Below, one piece after another: positions 1 to 8,173 of a stretch of 64,000 nt of DNA. The translations under genes and the position numbers were made by a program. The DNA is from Acidaminobacter sp. JC074 (GTDB taxonomy: Bacteria > Bacillota > Clostridia > Peptostreptococcales > Acidaminobacteraceae), in contig NZ_VANV01000012.1 of assembly GCF_022496765.1 (NCBI RefSeq), forward strand, positions 1-64,000. The letters are read 5' to 3'. The first letter of the stretch is position 1; the number at the start of each line of letters is the position of its first letter. The notes under the pieces were generated by a model. That model saw only the letters and a list, made by a program, of their open reading frames with translations. It did no database searches and was not told where the DNA came from.

Positions 1-165
1 GCTACCTGCAGGTGCTCTGCCAGCTTGCAGCTCTAGCGTTACATTTTAAACAGTTTGTAGGGGTGCGGACGGTGAGTGTAGCTTAACAAGTGTAGATAAC
101 ATTGGCGAGGCAGGCGAGTTTACTCGCGATACCTTAGAGCTTGCTCTAAGAGAAAGGAAATTACT
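1..165 (+). ncRNA. HEARO / omega-RNA of IscB (5' end probably outside window)
   Basis: This stretch directly precedes an iscB gene, where the guide-bearing omega-RNA (first described as HEARO RNA) is encoded. The sequence can fold into several stems. GCTA (1-4) and CTGC (6-9) pair with TAGC (34-37) and GCAG (27-30). GCGAG (114-118) pairs with CTCGC (123-127) around a TTTA loop. CTTAGAG (133-139) pairs with CTCTAAG (144-150) around a CTTG loop just before the iscB ribosome site. In this family the guide lies at the 5' end of the RNA and matches DNA flanking the element, so the guide probably lies before base 1. The position and the folds are seen; membership of the RNA family is inferred, not searched. 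Confidence 0.7.
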
Positions 166-167
166 TT

Positions 168-1556
168 ATGGTTTTTGTATTAAACAAGAACAAAACACCG
201 CTTAACCCTTGTCATCCTGCAAAAGCAAGATGGTTATTGAATAAGGGTTATGCGGTAGTACACAAAAGAGAGCCTTTTACGATTAGGCTAAAACAATTAA
301 TCGTTGATCCTGAAACAAAGGATTATATCCTTAAGTTTGACCCAGGTGCAAAAACAACAGGTATTGCTATTGTTGAAGATACCAAAGCAGAAGCAAAAGT
401 TGTTTTTCTTGGAGAACTCAATCATCGATCAGAAGTTATTAAATCAAACCTAGATGATCGTAGGAGTTTAAGAAGAAACAGAAGGAATCGTAAGACTCGG
501 TATAGAAAACCGAGGTTCCTAAATAGGACTAGAAAAGAAGGTTGGTTACCACCTTCTGTACAATCCAATGTAGACAACATAGAAACCATGACAGATCGCT
601 TACATAAGTTATGTCCTATTAAGGCTATTAGTATGGAGACAGTTCGTTTTGATACTCAGTTAATGGACAATCCTGATATTTCAGGAATAGAATATCAACA
701 AGGAACCTTATTTGGGCATGAGGTCAGAGAATATTTACTTTATACTTCTAGTCATACTTGTCAGTATTGTAATGGTGCAAGTCAAGATCCCATCTTAGAA
801 GTAGAACATATGGTATCAAGAAATAATGGTGGTACGAATAGAGTGTCTAATCTGACAATTGCTTGTAGGACGTGTAATCAAGAAAAAACTTCATGGAATC
901 TAGAAGAGTGGTTTCAAAGGTTGAAAATCAGTCATAAGAAAATTGATCAAATCAGAGTTAAGCATATAGAAAAGATTCTATCAAAAGGAAGACAGGTATC
1001 CTATAGAGATGCTGCTAGAATGAATACATCTAGGAAAACGACCTATCAAATGCTTAGCAGAAAAACTGAGCACTTAGAAGTGTCAAGTGGTGGTAGAACC
1101 AAGTTTAACAGAAGTATGATGGGTCTTGAAAAGACACATTATAATGATGCTTTATGTGTTGGTGAGATACCTGAGTCTTTTGATATACCTAAGGATTTGA
1201 AGGTCCTAAAAATAAGTGCATGTGGTAGAGGTTCTCATTCTAGGACACTACTCGATAAGTATGGTTTTCCAAGAGCTTACAAACCGAGACAGAAATATCA
1301 TCATGGATACAAGACTGGCGACTTAGTCAAAGCGAATGTACCAAAAGGTAAGAAAAAGGGCACTCATTATGGTACTGTGTCTTGTAGAACAAGTGGTTAT
1401 TTCAATATCAAAACAAAACACGGAACAGTGCAAGGCATCAATCATAAGTATTGTGAGTTGGTCCAGAAGGCAGATGGCTATAATTACTCAAGTTTCTCAC
1501 CAATAACCTCCTTTCCTCTCACGACTGAATGTCACGAGTATCCAGGAGGTTGCTGA
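168..1556 (+). CDS. iscB: IscB RNA-guided HNH/RuvC nuclease
   Basis: IscB proteins are transposon-encoded, RNA-guided DNA endonucleases and the ancestors of Cas9. Domains in order: a PLMP-type N-terminus (PLNPCHPAKARWLL, 11-24); RuvC-I with D58 (LKFDPGAKTTGIA); an arginine-rich bridge helix (about 98-120); RuvC-II with E157 (SMETVRF); an HNH domain with zinc cysteines C198, C201, C233 and C236 and catalytic H214 (EVEHMVS); RuvC-III with H324 and D327 (KTHYNDALC); and a basic C-terminal region of about 120 residues. All catalytic residues are present, so the nuclease looks intact. AAAGGAAA precedes the ATG. The last residues overlap, in another frame, the remnant of a MATE exporter gene. No Y1 transposase (TnpA) gene is visible. 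The length of 462 residues is normal for the family. Confidence 0.93.
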   Translation: MVFVLNKNKTPLNPCHPAKARWLLNKGYAVVHKREPFTIRLKQLIVDPETKDYILKFDPGAKTTGIAIVEDTKAEAKVVFLGELNHRSEVIKSNLDDRRSLRRNRRNRKTRYRKPRFLNRTRKEGWLPPSVQSNVDNIETMTDRLHKLCPIKAISMETVRFDTQLMDNPDISGIEYQQGTLFGHEVREYLLYTSSHTCQYCNGASQDPILEVEHMVSRNNGGTNRVSNLTIACRTCNQEKTSWNLEEWFQRLKISHKKIDQIRVKHIEKILSKGRQVSYRDAARMNTSRKTTYQMLSRKTEHLEVSSGGRTKFNRSMMGLEKTHYNDALCVGEIPESFDIPKDLKVLKISACGRGSHSRTLLDKYGFPRAYKPRQKYHHGYKTGDLVKANVPKGKKKGTHYGTVSCRTSGYFNIKTKHGTVQGINHKYCELVQKADGYNYSSFSPITSFPLTTECHEYPGGC

Positions 1557-1980
1557 TGAAGCAAAAGGGATTGTAAAAGAAGGGATCATCTACTCCTTTA
1601 TCAATTTACTTGTTTTTTCGATTTCCTACCTTGTTTTTACAGAAAATCTTTTCAATATCTTCAATCCAAATCCCTTGGTTCTTTCCTACGGTGTCAGCTA
1701 CATAAGAATCGTCTTCATAGGCTTTATTGTACTTGGACATGTCTTTATTTATAGGGGAGCTTTTGCAGGAGCTGGAGATACTTATCCACCTATGGTGGCT
1801 GCTCTTGTGGCAAATGTCATTGTTAAATTGTCGGCTTCGTTGCTTTTAACATCTGTCTTTAAGATGGGTATTGTCGGTGTATGGATTGCTATCACCTTAT
1901 CAATATTTGTAGAAAGTTTCATCATATCATTGTTCTACAGAACAGGCAGACTCTATACAAAAGTAATAGGAAATCATTAA
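1531..1980 (+). pseudogene. MATE-family efflux transporter, C-terminal remnant
   Basis: From about 1550 this frame reads a protein with three to four membrane segments. It carries the MATE signature region SYGVSYIRIVFIGFI and GAFAGAGDTYPPM, followed by the last two helices and a normal stop. MATE exporters are about 450 residues, and only about 140 C-terminal residues are present. The upstream part would lie beyond the IscB element and outside the window. A TTG at 1675 could start a shorter product but has no good ribosome site. Continuity with ADEAKGIVKEGIIYS at 1552-1596 shows the remnant extends to the end of the iscB gene, so I read it as an exporter interrupted by the element. The exact junction within about 1535-1553 is inferred. 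Confidence 0.75.
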
Positions 1981-2010
1981 ATCAGAGTTTGTCTCTGATT
2001 TTTTCTTTTG
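1981..2010 (+). terminator. Rho-independent terminator after the MATE remnant
   Basis: ATCAGAG (1981-1987) pairs with CTCTGAT (1993-1999) around a five-base loop and is followed by a T-rich run. It begins at the base after the exporter stop codon. Confidence 0.85.
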
Positions 2011-2039
2011 TTTCTGGGTAAATGTAGATTAGGGAGACT

Positions 2040-3761
2040 ATGTGTATGAATCAAATATTTTTAGAACAGATGGCAGAAGTAAATGAAAAAATCTTAAAAG
2101 GACATCTTGATGAGTCTTTAAGACTCTTGTTAAAGGCCCTTGATTATTATGAGGACAATGATTTAGTATGTGAAATTCCTAATGTGTTTTATAAGGCCTC
2201 AAATGTCATAGAAGGCTTTAGCAGAAGGATTCTACTTTTAGATACTATGAAAAGAATCATTTCTTTAAGTCGTGACCGTGAAAACAAACTGACTTACGTG
2301 AAGTACTATGCCTTGGCCCATGGCCTTTATGGTGCGCCTGAAAAGGCTTTAGAGATCATAGATAAATACAGTGATGATACTTTAGATGGTTTATATATAG
2401 AACTTCAAAACGTCAAAGGCATTGTTCTTTCTAAGTTAGATAGGCATGATGAAACATTGAAGATCTATTTGGACAATTACGAGCTTACCAAGTCTATTCA
2501 TTATAAACCCGGTTTAAGACTTGTTCATAATATTGGTTCTGCTTATGCAAGGCTTCATGATTATGATAATGCCATTAAGTTTATCAAAGAAGGTATTGAG
2601 TTTGATTTTGAAAATACCTATATTACCAATGGTGTGATGGCCATGATTGAACTCGCTGATGTTTATGTTTCTACTTATCAGTTTGACCTGGCCAAAAGGA
2701 CCTTAAAAAAGGTCATGAATTATGATGTGGTGACTGAAAATCAAAATATGTATTTGCAGTTTTGTATGACCATGTACAAGTACAACAAGGCCGTTGGTAA
2801 GTACGAGGATGCCCTCTTTTATCATGAAATCCTTAAAGACTTGGAAATACAGCAGAACATGGAATATTATTCAGGTCTCTTAACCAGTGAAATCAGAAGA
2901 GATGATGATGACATGGGCATGATTGACCATGAAATCATGGCAGATAAACTGAGAAACACCAATACATTTTTAAAAAAGACAATTGCTAAGTCTCATGAAG
3001 TCCAGCAGGAGTTGATGGCAAAAAACCAAGAGTTAGAAGCGACCATGGAATCTTTAAACTCAACACAGGAAAAGCTTTTGGTGGCTGAAAAGAGAAATGT
3101 CTTAGATTCTATGTTTATAAACATTGCCAATCATATGAACACACCTTTAGGTGTTATGAATACTTCAACCAGTCATTTGAAAAATGTCAATGACAAAACA
3201 AAGAAAAAGTTTGAAGAGGGCAAGCTGACCAAAAATGACTTTATCAATCATATGACTGAAATTAAGAAATCCTTGTCTCTTTATGAAGAAAGCATGAACA
3301 AGGTAATTGGCTTTGTAGATACTTTAAAACTTTATAGGACCAATGACAGTGAGGAAGTCAAGCATGTGGATGTCAAGACTTATCTAGAAGAAATCAAAGC
3401 ATCTTATAAGCGTTATAAAGGCATTGAAGATATAGGCATCATCTGTCATGCAGAAACAACACTTTATATCAACACCTCTTTATTTGAAAAGTGCATTGAT
3501 CTTGTCAGTAAGAAGCTTCTTATCAATGCAGAGAGAAATGGCTTTGACATGGAAGTGTCTACTGAATCCAATATTGTGACCATTGGTGTTGGAGACTTTA
3601 AAACAACAACGGAAACAGAATCTTCATCCGATAGTCTTGTAGACTCCTACGATCTTTATATCATACAGACCATTGTAGAAAACTTGCTAGGTGGTCGTTT
3701 TATAAAATTTAAGGATAGGGGAAGAGACTACTATCAATTTATTTTTAATCTTGAAAGCTAG
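2040..3761 (+). CDS. TPR-repeat protein with histidine-kinase-like module
   Basis: No symbol recognised. Residues about 10-280 are helical with tetratricopeptide-like repeats (for example GSAYARLHDYDNAIKFIKEG, 166-185). Residues about 308-355 look like a coiled coil. A histidine phosphotransfer-type helix follows with H365 in NIANHMNTPLG, resembling the HisKA box HExNTP. The C-terminal ATPase region is very degenerate: only a G2-like segment (SYDLYIIQTIVENLLGGRF) is recognisable and no clear N-box is seen. There is no membrane segment, so it is probably cytoplasmic. It may be a sensor or scaffold with weak or no kinase activity. AGGGAG (2031-2036) lies 9 bases before a second in-frame ATG at 2046, which may be the true start. 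A terminator overlaps the stop codon. Confidence 0.65.
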   Translation: MCMNQIFLEQMAEVNEKILKGHLDESLRLLLKALDYYEDNDLVCEIPNVFYKASNVIEGFSRRILLLDTMKRIISLSRDRENKLTYVKYYALAHGLYGAPEKALEIIDKYSDDTLDGLYIELQNVKGIVLSKLDRHDETLKIYLDNYELTKSIHYKPGLRLVHNIGSAYARLHDYDNAIKFIKEGIEFDFENTYITNGVMAMIELADVYVSTYQFDLAKRTLKKVMNYDVVTENQNMYLQFCMTMYKYNKAVGKYEDALFYHEILKDLEIQQNMEYYSGLLTSEIRRDDDDMGMIDHEIMADKLRNTNTFLKKTIAKSHEVQQELMAKNQELEATMESLNSTQEKLLVAEKRNVLDSMFINIANHMNTPLGVMNTSTSHLKNVNDKTKKKFEEGKLTKNDFINHMTEIKKSLSLYEESMNKVIGFVDTLKLYRTNDSEEVKHVDVKTYLEEIKASYKRYKGIEDIGIICHAETTLYINTSLFEKCIDLVSKKLLINAERNGFDMEVSTESNIVTIGVGDFKTTTETESSSDSLVDSYDLYIIQTIVENLLGGRFIKFKDRGRDYYQFIFNLES

Positions 3762-3780
3762 AGGAATCTAGCTTTTTTTA
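3754..3780 (+). terminator. Terminator overlapping the stop of the TPR-kinase gene
   Basis: AAAGCTAGA (3754-3762) pairs perfectly with TCTAGCTTT (3767-3775) around a GGAA tetraloop, and the 3' arm runs into a T tract. The TAG stop codon (3759-3761) lies inside the 5' arm. Confidence 0.9.
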
Positions 3781-3804
3781 GTATAATATCTCTTAGGGGG
3801 ATGT

Positions 3805-5517
3805 ATGTATAAAATCGAGTTTGTAATTTTGTTGAGTGTGATGACTTTTGCTTTAGGTCTTACAGGCCTACTGGGCTTTTATCTGAAAAAAGAGTATGTG
3901 ATGAAGTTTAAGTATTCTATTCTTTCAGTCTTGATCTACAATATGGTCTTGTTAAGCCAGGGGTTTTTTAGTAGGGAAATGATTGTTATAGCCTTTGAAA
4001 ATCTAGTGCCTGTTGTAGGTCTCTTTATTTGGAGAAATATTTTTGTTGAATTTCATCGTTCCATTAACAGAGATGAGAAAAATGCACCTATATCTATATT
4101 TGTACGAGTGGTGCCTTACATCTATTTGTTTATGATGGCTTTAAGTTTGCTTCAGCATCTAACAGGAGGCGGCTACGAGGATGAAATCATTGGCGCTTTT
4201 CATTATTCCGTTGTAATAGGTGTTTTGGTTTATCAGTTGGTCTTAGTTTTAGAAATGTTTATCATCAATCAGAAATTAAGGTTGTCATGCGACCAAAAGT
4301 ACCAGCATGTTTTTAGAACCAATCTTCTAGCCTTGGTGGTCTATGTGATTGTTGTCTTTTCTAATGTGATTTTGGGCACCTTGATAGAGAATATGATTAT
4401 GTCTGGTGTCATGTACACCATTATGGTTGGTTTTTTCTTTGTCAACTATGTACCAGATGACTTTTTATATGAAGCCAAGCTGTTTCAGAACAATGTTACT
4501 AAGTTGGTGGATAGTGAGGAAAAACCAAATCTGACCTTTGCATATGACGCCTTAACTGGTATGTATACCAGGGAATACTTTATCCGTCATATAAAGACAT
4601 TTGATGAAGATGATGAAACCATGTCTGTTGTTGTTATGGTTATATCGGGTCTTAAACAGATCAACAATTCATTTGGTTATGAGTATGGAGATGAGATTTT
4701 ACAGGAAGTGACTTTGATCATTGATGAAGTCTTTAAGAATTCTACAATCGCAAGAATGGATGGTAGTCAGTTTGCTGTCATGCAAGTCGGCCTGATTGAG
4801 TCTGAACTTAAAGACCGTATCAATACCGTCATGGACATCTGTAGAGAAAGAGATGGTTTTTTAGTAGACATCCACTTTGGTTATGCCTTAAGAGGTGATT
4901 CTAGATCTCTTTTATATGAAATTTATAAAAAGGCTGAGGAAGATTTATATGCCAAGCGTTTAAAATATAACTTAAGTTCTCAAGACGCCATCACCAATGT
5001 CTTGTATTCTAACTTCTGTATGCAGATGCCGGCAGTTGCCGAACATGGTTTAAGATGTGCAAAAATGGCTGAAGCTTATGCAAGGTTTATGGACTATCCT
5101 GAAAAAATGGTTAGAAATATTTACAATGCGGCACTTTTACACGATATAGCTTTGACGGCCATGCCGAATATGGAGGCTTATGAGCTTAGTTTTGATACAG
5201 ACTTAGAAAAGCGCATGTATGAAAATCATACGGCCAAGGGTTACGAAATAGCCGTAGAACTTGGTGTGCATGTGGATACTGCCAAAGGTATCTTGTATCA
5301 CCATGAAGCTTATGATGGTTCTGGATTTCCATATGGACTTAAACATGAAGAGATCCCTGAGATTGCCCAAATCGTGGCTATAGTAGATGAAATAGACTTA
5401 CTTTCTTTATACCATTCTGACCAATCTCTAGATAAGTGGCTGAAATCTAAGATTCGTGTGGCTTTTCCTGAGAAATTGGTTTATAATATGATAGATTTTT
5501 TAAATGCAGGACAATGA
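3805..5517 (+). CDS. Membrane protein with degenerate GGDEF and HD (HD-GYP-like) domains
   Basis: About seven hydrophobic segments occupy residues 1-220. A GGDEF-type fold follows (about 243-370; DALTGMYTREYF), but the signature is MDGSQF instead of GGDEF, so diguanylate cyclase activity is unlikely and a binding or scaffold role is more plausible. The C-terminus is an HD domain with LLHDIAL and the HD-GYP-like stretch HHEAYDGSGFP, typical of cyclic-di-GMP phosphodiesterases although the GYP triad is changed to GFP. AGGGGG precedes the start. A TATAAT-like sequence at 3782-3787 may serve as its own promoter. Only 14 bases separate it from rimM, so they may be cotranscribed. Confidence 0.75.
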   Translation: MYKIEFVILLSVMTFALGLTGLLGFYLKKEYVMKFKYSILSVLIYNMVLLSQGFFSREMIVIAFENLVPVVGLFIWRNIFVEFHRSINRDEKNAPISIFVRVVPYIYLFMMALSLLQHLTGGGYEDEIIGAFHYSVVIGVLVYQLVLVLEMFIINQKLRLSCDQKYQHVFRTNLLALVVYVIVVFSNVILGTLIENMIMSGVMYTIMVGFFFVNYVPDDFLYEAKLFQNNVTKLVDSEEKPNLTFAYDALTGMYTREYFIRHIKTFDEDDETMSVVVMVISGLKQINNSFGYEYGDEILQEVTLIIDEVFKNSTIARMDGSQFAVMQVGLIESELKDRINTVMDICRERDGFLVDIHFGYALRGDSRSLLYEIYKKAEEDLYAKRLKYNLSSQDAITNVLYSNFCMQMPAVAEHGLRCAKMAEAYARFMDYPEKMVRNIYNAALLHDIALTAMPNMEAYELSFDTDLEKRMYENHTAKGYEIAVELGVHVDTAKGILYHHEAYDGSGFPYGLKHEEIPEIAQIVAIVDEIDLLSLYHSDQSLDKWLKSKIRVAFPEKLVYNMIDFLNAGQ

Positions 5518-5531
5518 TGTAAGGAGTAAGA

Positions 5532-6017
5532 ATGGACTTAATAAGAATTGGTAAAATAGTCAATACACAAGGCTTGAAGGGTGATGTTAGAATTTATCCA
5601 GACACAGATTATGTAGAACGTTTTGAAGAACTCGACTATGTTTATGTGGAAGGATTAGATGAAAAGTTCATCATTGAAAAGGTTAGATACAAGAAAAACT
5701 TAGCTATTGTGAAGTTTAAAGGCTATGACCATATTAATGATATAGAGAAATATAAAAATAGAATTGTCTATACAGAAAAGTTAGAACTTGAGGACAGAGT
5801 TTATGTTGAAGACATCATCGGCTTAAAGATCGTGGACCATAAAAAGGGTGAGATTGGTATACTAGAAGATGTTCTTCAAAATCCAGCTCATGACTTGTAT
5901 TTGGTGAAGACAAATGAAGGCAAGGAAGTCTTGATTCCTGTTGTGGATGATTTTGTAGAAGAAATTGATCTAGAAGAGGGCATCATTCATGTGACTTTAA
6001 TTGAGGGTCTTTTGTAA
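5532..6017 (+). CDS. rimM: Ribosome maturation factor RimM
   Basis: RimM binds ribosomal protein S19 and helps mature the 30S head and 16S rRNA 3' domain. The 161-residue length is normal. The N-terminal RimM barrel begins RIGKIVNTQGLKGDVRIYP, and the C-terminal PRC-barrel spans about 88-160 (EDIIGLKIVDHKKGEIG ... VLIPVVDDFVEEID). The start has AAGGAG six bases upstream. The stop codon TAA shares its last base with the trmD ATG, indicating translational coupling. The rimM-trmD-rplS order is widely conserved. Confidence 0.95.
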   Translation: MDLIRIGKIVNTQGLKGDVRIYPDTDYVERFEELDYVYVEGLDEKFIIEKVRYKKNLAIVKFKGYDHINDIEKYKNRIVYTEKLELEDRVYVEDIIGLKIVDHKKGEIGILEDVLQNPAHDLYLVKTNEGKEVLIPVVDDFVEEIDLEEGIIHVTLIEGLL

Positions 6018-6736
6018 TGAAATTTCATGTATTGACACTTTTTCCTGAAATGTTTGAAACTATGAATCACAGCATCATGAAACGTGCTCAAGACCAGTCT
6101 TTGATTTCACTTAACGTCATCAATATTAGAGATTTCTCAACCAATAAACACAAGAAAGTGGACGACTATCCTTATGGGGGCGGCGCTGGCATGGTTATGC
6201 AGGTTCAACCCATAGCAGATGCTTTAGAGACGACTTCAGGCAGGGTCATCTATATGACGCCTAAAGGCCGTGTTTTTGACCAAGTTTTTGCCAAAGAGTT
6301 GGCTTTAGAAGAAGAAATCGTATTTTTATGTGGTCACTATGAAGGCGTTGACCAACGTGTCATTGATAAGTATGTAACCGATGAGGTTTCTATTGGTGAT
6401 TTTGTTTTAACAGGTGGTGAACTGCCAGCCATGGTTATGATGGATGCAGTAGCTAGATTAAAAGATGGTGTTCTAGGACAAAATGTATCTTATGAGGATG
6501 AAAGCCACTACAATGGTCTTTTAGAGTATCCTCATTATACAAGACCTGCTGACTATGAAGGTATGAAGGTGCCGGATGTTTTACTTTCTGGCAACCATCA
6601 GAAGATTGAAGACTTCAGGTTAGAGGAATCCATCAAGCTGACGGCTTCAAGAAGACCAGATATGATTAAAAAGTATGCAAAGAGAGATTTATCTAAAAAA
6701 GAGATGAAAATCTTAAAAAAATATCTAGACAAATGA
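6017..6736 (+). CDS. trmD: tRNA (guanine-N1)-methyltransferase TrmD
   Basis: TrmD makes m1G37 in tRNAs that read CNN, CCN and CGG codons and so prevents +1 frameshifting. The protein has the SPOUT trefoil-knot signatures: YMTPKGRVFDQ (about 79-89), CGHYEGVDQR (105-114) and SIGDFVLTGGE (125-135), which form the S-adenosylmethionine pocket. The 239-residue length is normal. It overlaps rimM by one base. A promoter for the next gene, rplS, lies in its last codons. Confidence 0.97.
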   Translation: MKFHVLTLFPEMFETMNHSIMKRAQDQSLISLNVINIRDFSTNKHKKVDDYPYGGGAGMVMQVQPIADALETTSGRVIYMTPKGRVFDQVFAKELALEEEIVFLCGHYEGVDQRVIDKYVTDEVSIGDFVLTGGELPAMVMMDAVARLKDGVLGQNVSYEDESHYNGLLEYPHYTRPADYEGMKVPDVLLSGNHQKIEDFRLEESIKLTASRRPDMIKKYAKRDLSKKEMKILKKYLDK

Positions 6737-6754
6737 ATAAGATGATTGTATAAT
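6726..6754 (+). promoter_or_regulatory. SigA-type promoter of rplS
   Basis: TAGACA (6726-6731) and a perfect TATAAT (6749-6754) are separated by 17 bases. The predicted transcript start is near 6761, exactly where the folded rplS leader begins. The -35 box lies within the last codons of trmD. Confidence 0.7.
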
Positions 6755-6760
6755 TATATG

Positions 6761-6850
6761 AGTGTGTCGCTAGATACACTTTTATAACGTGCGTTCCTCT
6801 GGGGGAAAAGGTTCCTTAAGAACGTAACGAGTATTAGGGAGGAAATTCCA
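6761..6850 (+). promoter_or_regulatory. Structured leader of rplS (candidate L19 autoregulatory leader)
   Basis: About 90 bases of leader precede rplS. AGTGT (6761-6765) pairs with ACACT (6776-6780). Further on there are two alternative folds. Either CGTTC (6792-6796) pairs with GAACG (6820-6824), or TTCC/GGAA (6794-6797/6804-6807) plus GTTC/GAAC (6811-6814/6820-6823) form instead. Autoregulatory L19 leaders are known in low-GC Gram-positives at this place. Assigning this one to that family is inference from position and folding. Confidence 0.5.
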
Positions 6851-7201
6851 ATGAACAATATTATTAAGAGTATTGAGCAAGCTCAGCTTAATACAGAAAG
6901 ACCACATTTCCAAGTTGGTGATACTGTAAAGGTTCACTTAAGAATCATCGAGGGTAAGAGAGAAAGAATTCAGATCTTCGAAGGTATCGTAATGAAGAGA
7001 CAAGGTGGCGGTGCTAGAGAAACTTTCACAGTAAGAAAGATTTCTTCTGGTGTAGGTGTTGAAAAAACATTACCACTTCATTCTCCAAAAGTTGAGAAAA
7101 TTGAAGTTGTTAGACTTGGTAAAGTTAGAAGAGCTAAGATCAACTACTTAAGAGACAGAGTTGGTAAAGCTGCTAAAGTTAAGCCAAGAAGAGCAAAATA
7201 A
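6851..7201 (+). CDS. rplS: Large-subunit ribosomal protein bL19
   Basis: bL19 sits at the interface of the 50S and 30S subunits. The 116-residue length and the characteristic core ([52 protein letters not shown]) are typical. AGGGAGG precedes the ATG at good spacing. It has its own promoter and leader and is followed by a terminator, so it can be expressed independently of rimM-trmD. Codon use is biased as expected for a highly expressed gene. Confidence 0.98.
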   Translation: MNNIIKSIEQAQLNTERPHFQVGDTVKVHLRIIEGKRERIQIFEGIVMKRQGGGARETFTVRKISSGVGVEKTLPLHSPKVEKIEVVRLGKVRRAKINYLRDRVGKAAKVKPRRAK

Positions 7202-7210
7202 TGATTTAAG

Positions 7211-7240
7211 GAGCGATGAGATTCATCGCTCTTTCATTTT
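7211..7240 (+). terminator. Terminator after rplS
   Basis: GAGCGATGA (7211-7219) pairs perfectly with TCATCGCTC (7223-7231) around a three-base loop, followed by a T-rich tail. Confidence 0.85.
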
Positions 7241-7291
7241 ATTAAGGATTTAATTATAATTGAAGTAGAATATATATAGAAGAGGTGTGAA

Positions 7292-8173
7292 ATGCATATT
7301 AACTGGTATCCTGGTCATATGAAAAAGACCAAGGAATTGATACAGAAAAATTTAAAACTTGTGGATGTTGTTGTTGAGTTATTGGACGCAAGAATTCCAA
7401 TTTCATCAAGAAATCCGCAAATTGATGAGTTGGTAGGTCATAAGCCTAGGGTTGTCCTATTAAATAAGTATGATTTATGTGATCAAAGAATTTTAAAGGA
7501 CTGGATTGCTTACTATAAGGCCAAAGGTATTGTTGCCATTCCTATCAACTCAATCACAGGTGATGGGGTTAAGGATTTATTAAAGCAGATTAAAATCGAA
7601 ACAAAGCCACTCGTAGACAAGATGAAAGCACAGGGTAGAGTTCCTAGAGCCATTAGAATGATGATTGTAGGTATTCCTAATGTAGGTAAGTCGTCTCTAA
7701 TCAATAAGCTGGTTGGTAAAAAGGCGGCTAAAACGGGTAATAAGCCTGGCGTAACAAAAGGTAAGCAGTGGGTTAGAGTGCGTGATGATATAGAGTTGTT
7801 TGATACCCCAGGTATTTTATGGCCTAAAATTGACGACCAGGAATCTGGCCTTAATTTAGCCTTTACAGGTGCCATTAACGATGAGACTTTAATCATTGAG
7901 GATGTAGGTTACCATCTTGTAGGTCGAATGATGCTTAAGTATCCGGATACTATTAAGAAGAGATATCAACTAGACATGGACTTTGATCAAGTGGATACCA
8001 TCGAAGTTGTAGATGCCATTGCTGATTTTAAGAACTTCTATGACCGATCTAAGGATGTAGACTACAACAGGGTTGCCAAGCTTGTGATCAATGACTTTAG
8101 AGCGGGTAGACTAGGGCATATCACACTTGAAACACCTGATGAATTAGAGGCACGTGGTTATGAAGAAAATTAG
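7292..8173 (+). CDS. rbgA: Ribosome biogenesis GTPase RbgA (YlqF)
   Basis: RbgA is a circularly permuted GTPase needed for late assembly of the 50S subunit (uL16 incorporation in B. subtilis). The permuted motif order is clear: G4 NKYD (58-61) precedes G1 GIPNVGKS (127-134) and G3 DTPG (171-174). The start WYPGHMKKT is the family signature. The length of 293 is close to the usual 280-290. AGAGGTGTG precedes the ATG. Its end overlaps the rnhB start (ATG at 8160), as in Bacillus, where ylqF and rnhB are adjacent. Confidence 0.96.
   Translation: MHINWYPGHMKKTKELIQKNLKLVDVVVELLDARIPISSRNPQIDELVGHKPRVVLLNKYDLCDQRILKDWIAYYKAKGIVAIPINSITGDGVKDLLKQIKIETKPLVDKMKAQGRVPRAIRMMIVGIPNVGKSSLINKLVGKKAAKTGNKPGVTKGKQWVRVRDDIELFDTPGILWPKIDDQESGLNLAFTGAINDETLIIEDVGYHLVGRMMLKYPDTIKKRYQLDMDFDQVDTIEVVDAIADFKNFYDRSKDVDYNRVAKLVINDFRAGRLGHITLETPDELEARGYEEN

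Noticed and set aside
1675..1980. Independent small membrane protein starting at TTG 1675
   Set aside because: The frame continues upstream with MATE-like sequence and the TTG lacks a ribosome site, so it is better explained as a gene remnant.
7232..7260. Promoter (TTTCAT ... TATAAT) before rbgA
   Set aside because: The -35 overlaps the tail of the rplS terminator and matches poorly. TATAAT alone is weak evidence in such A+T-rich sequence.
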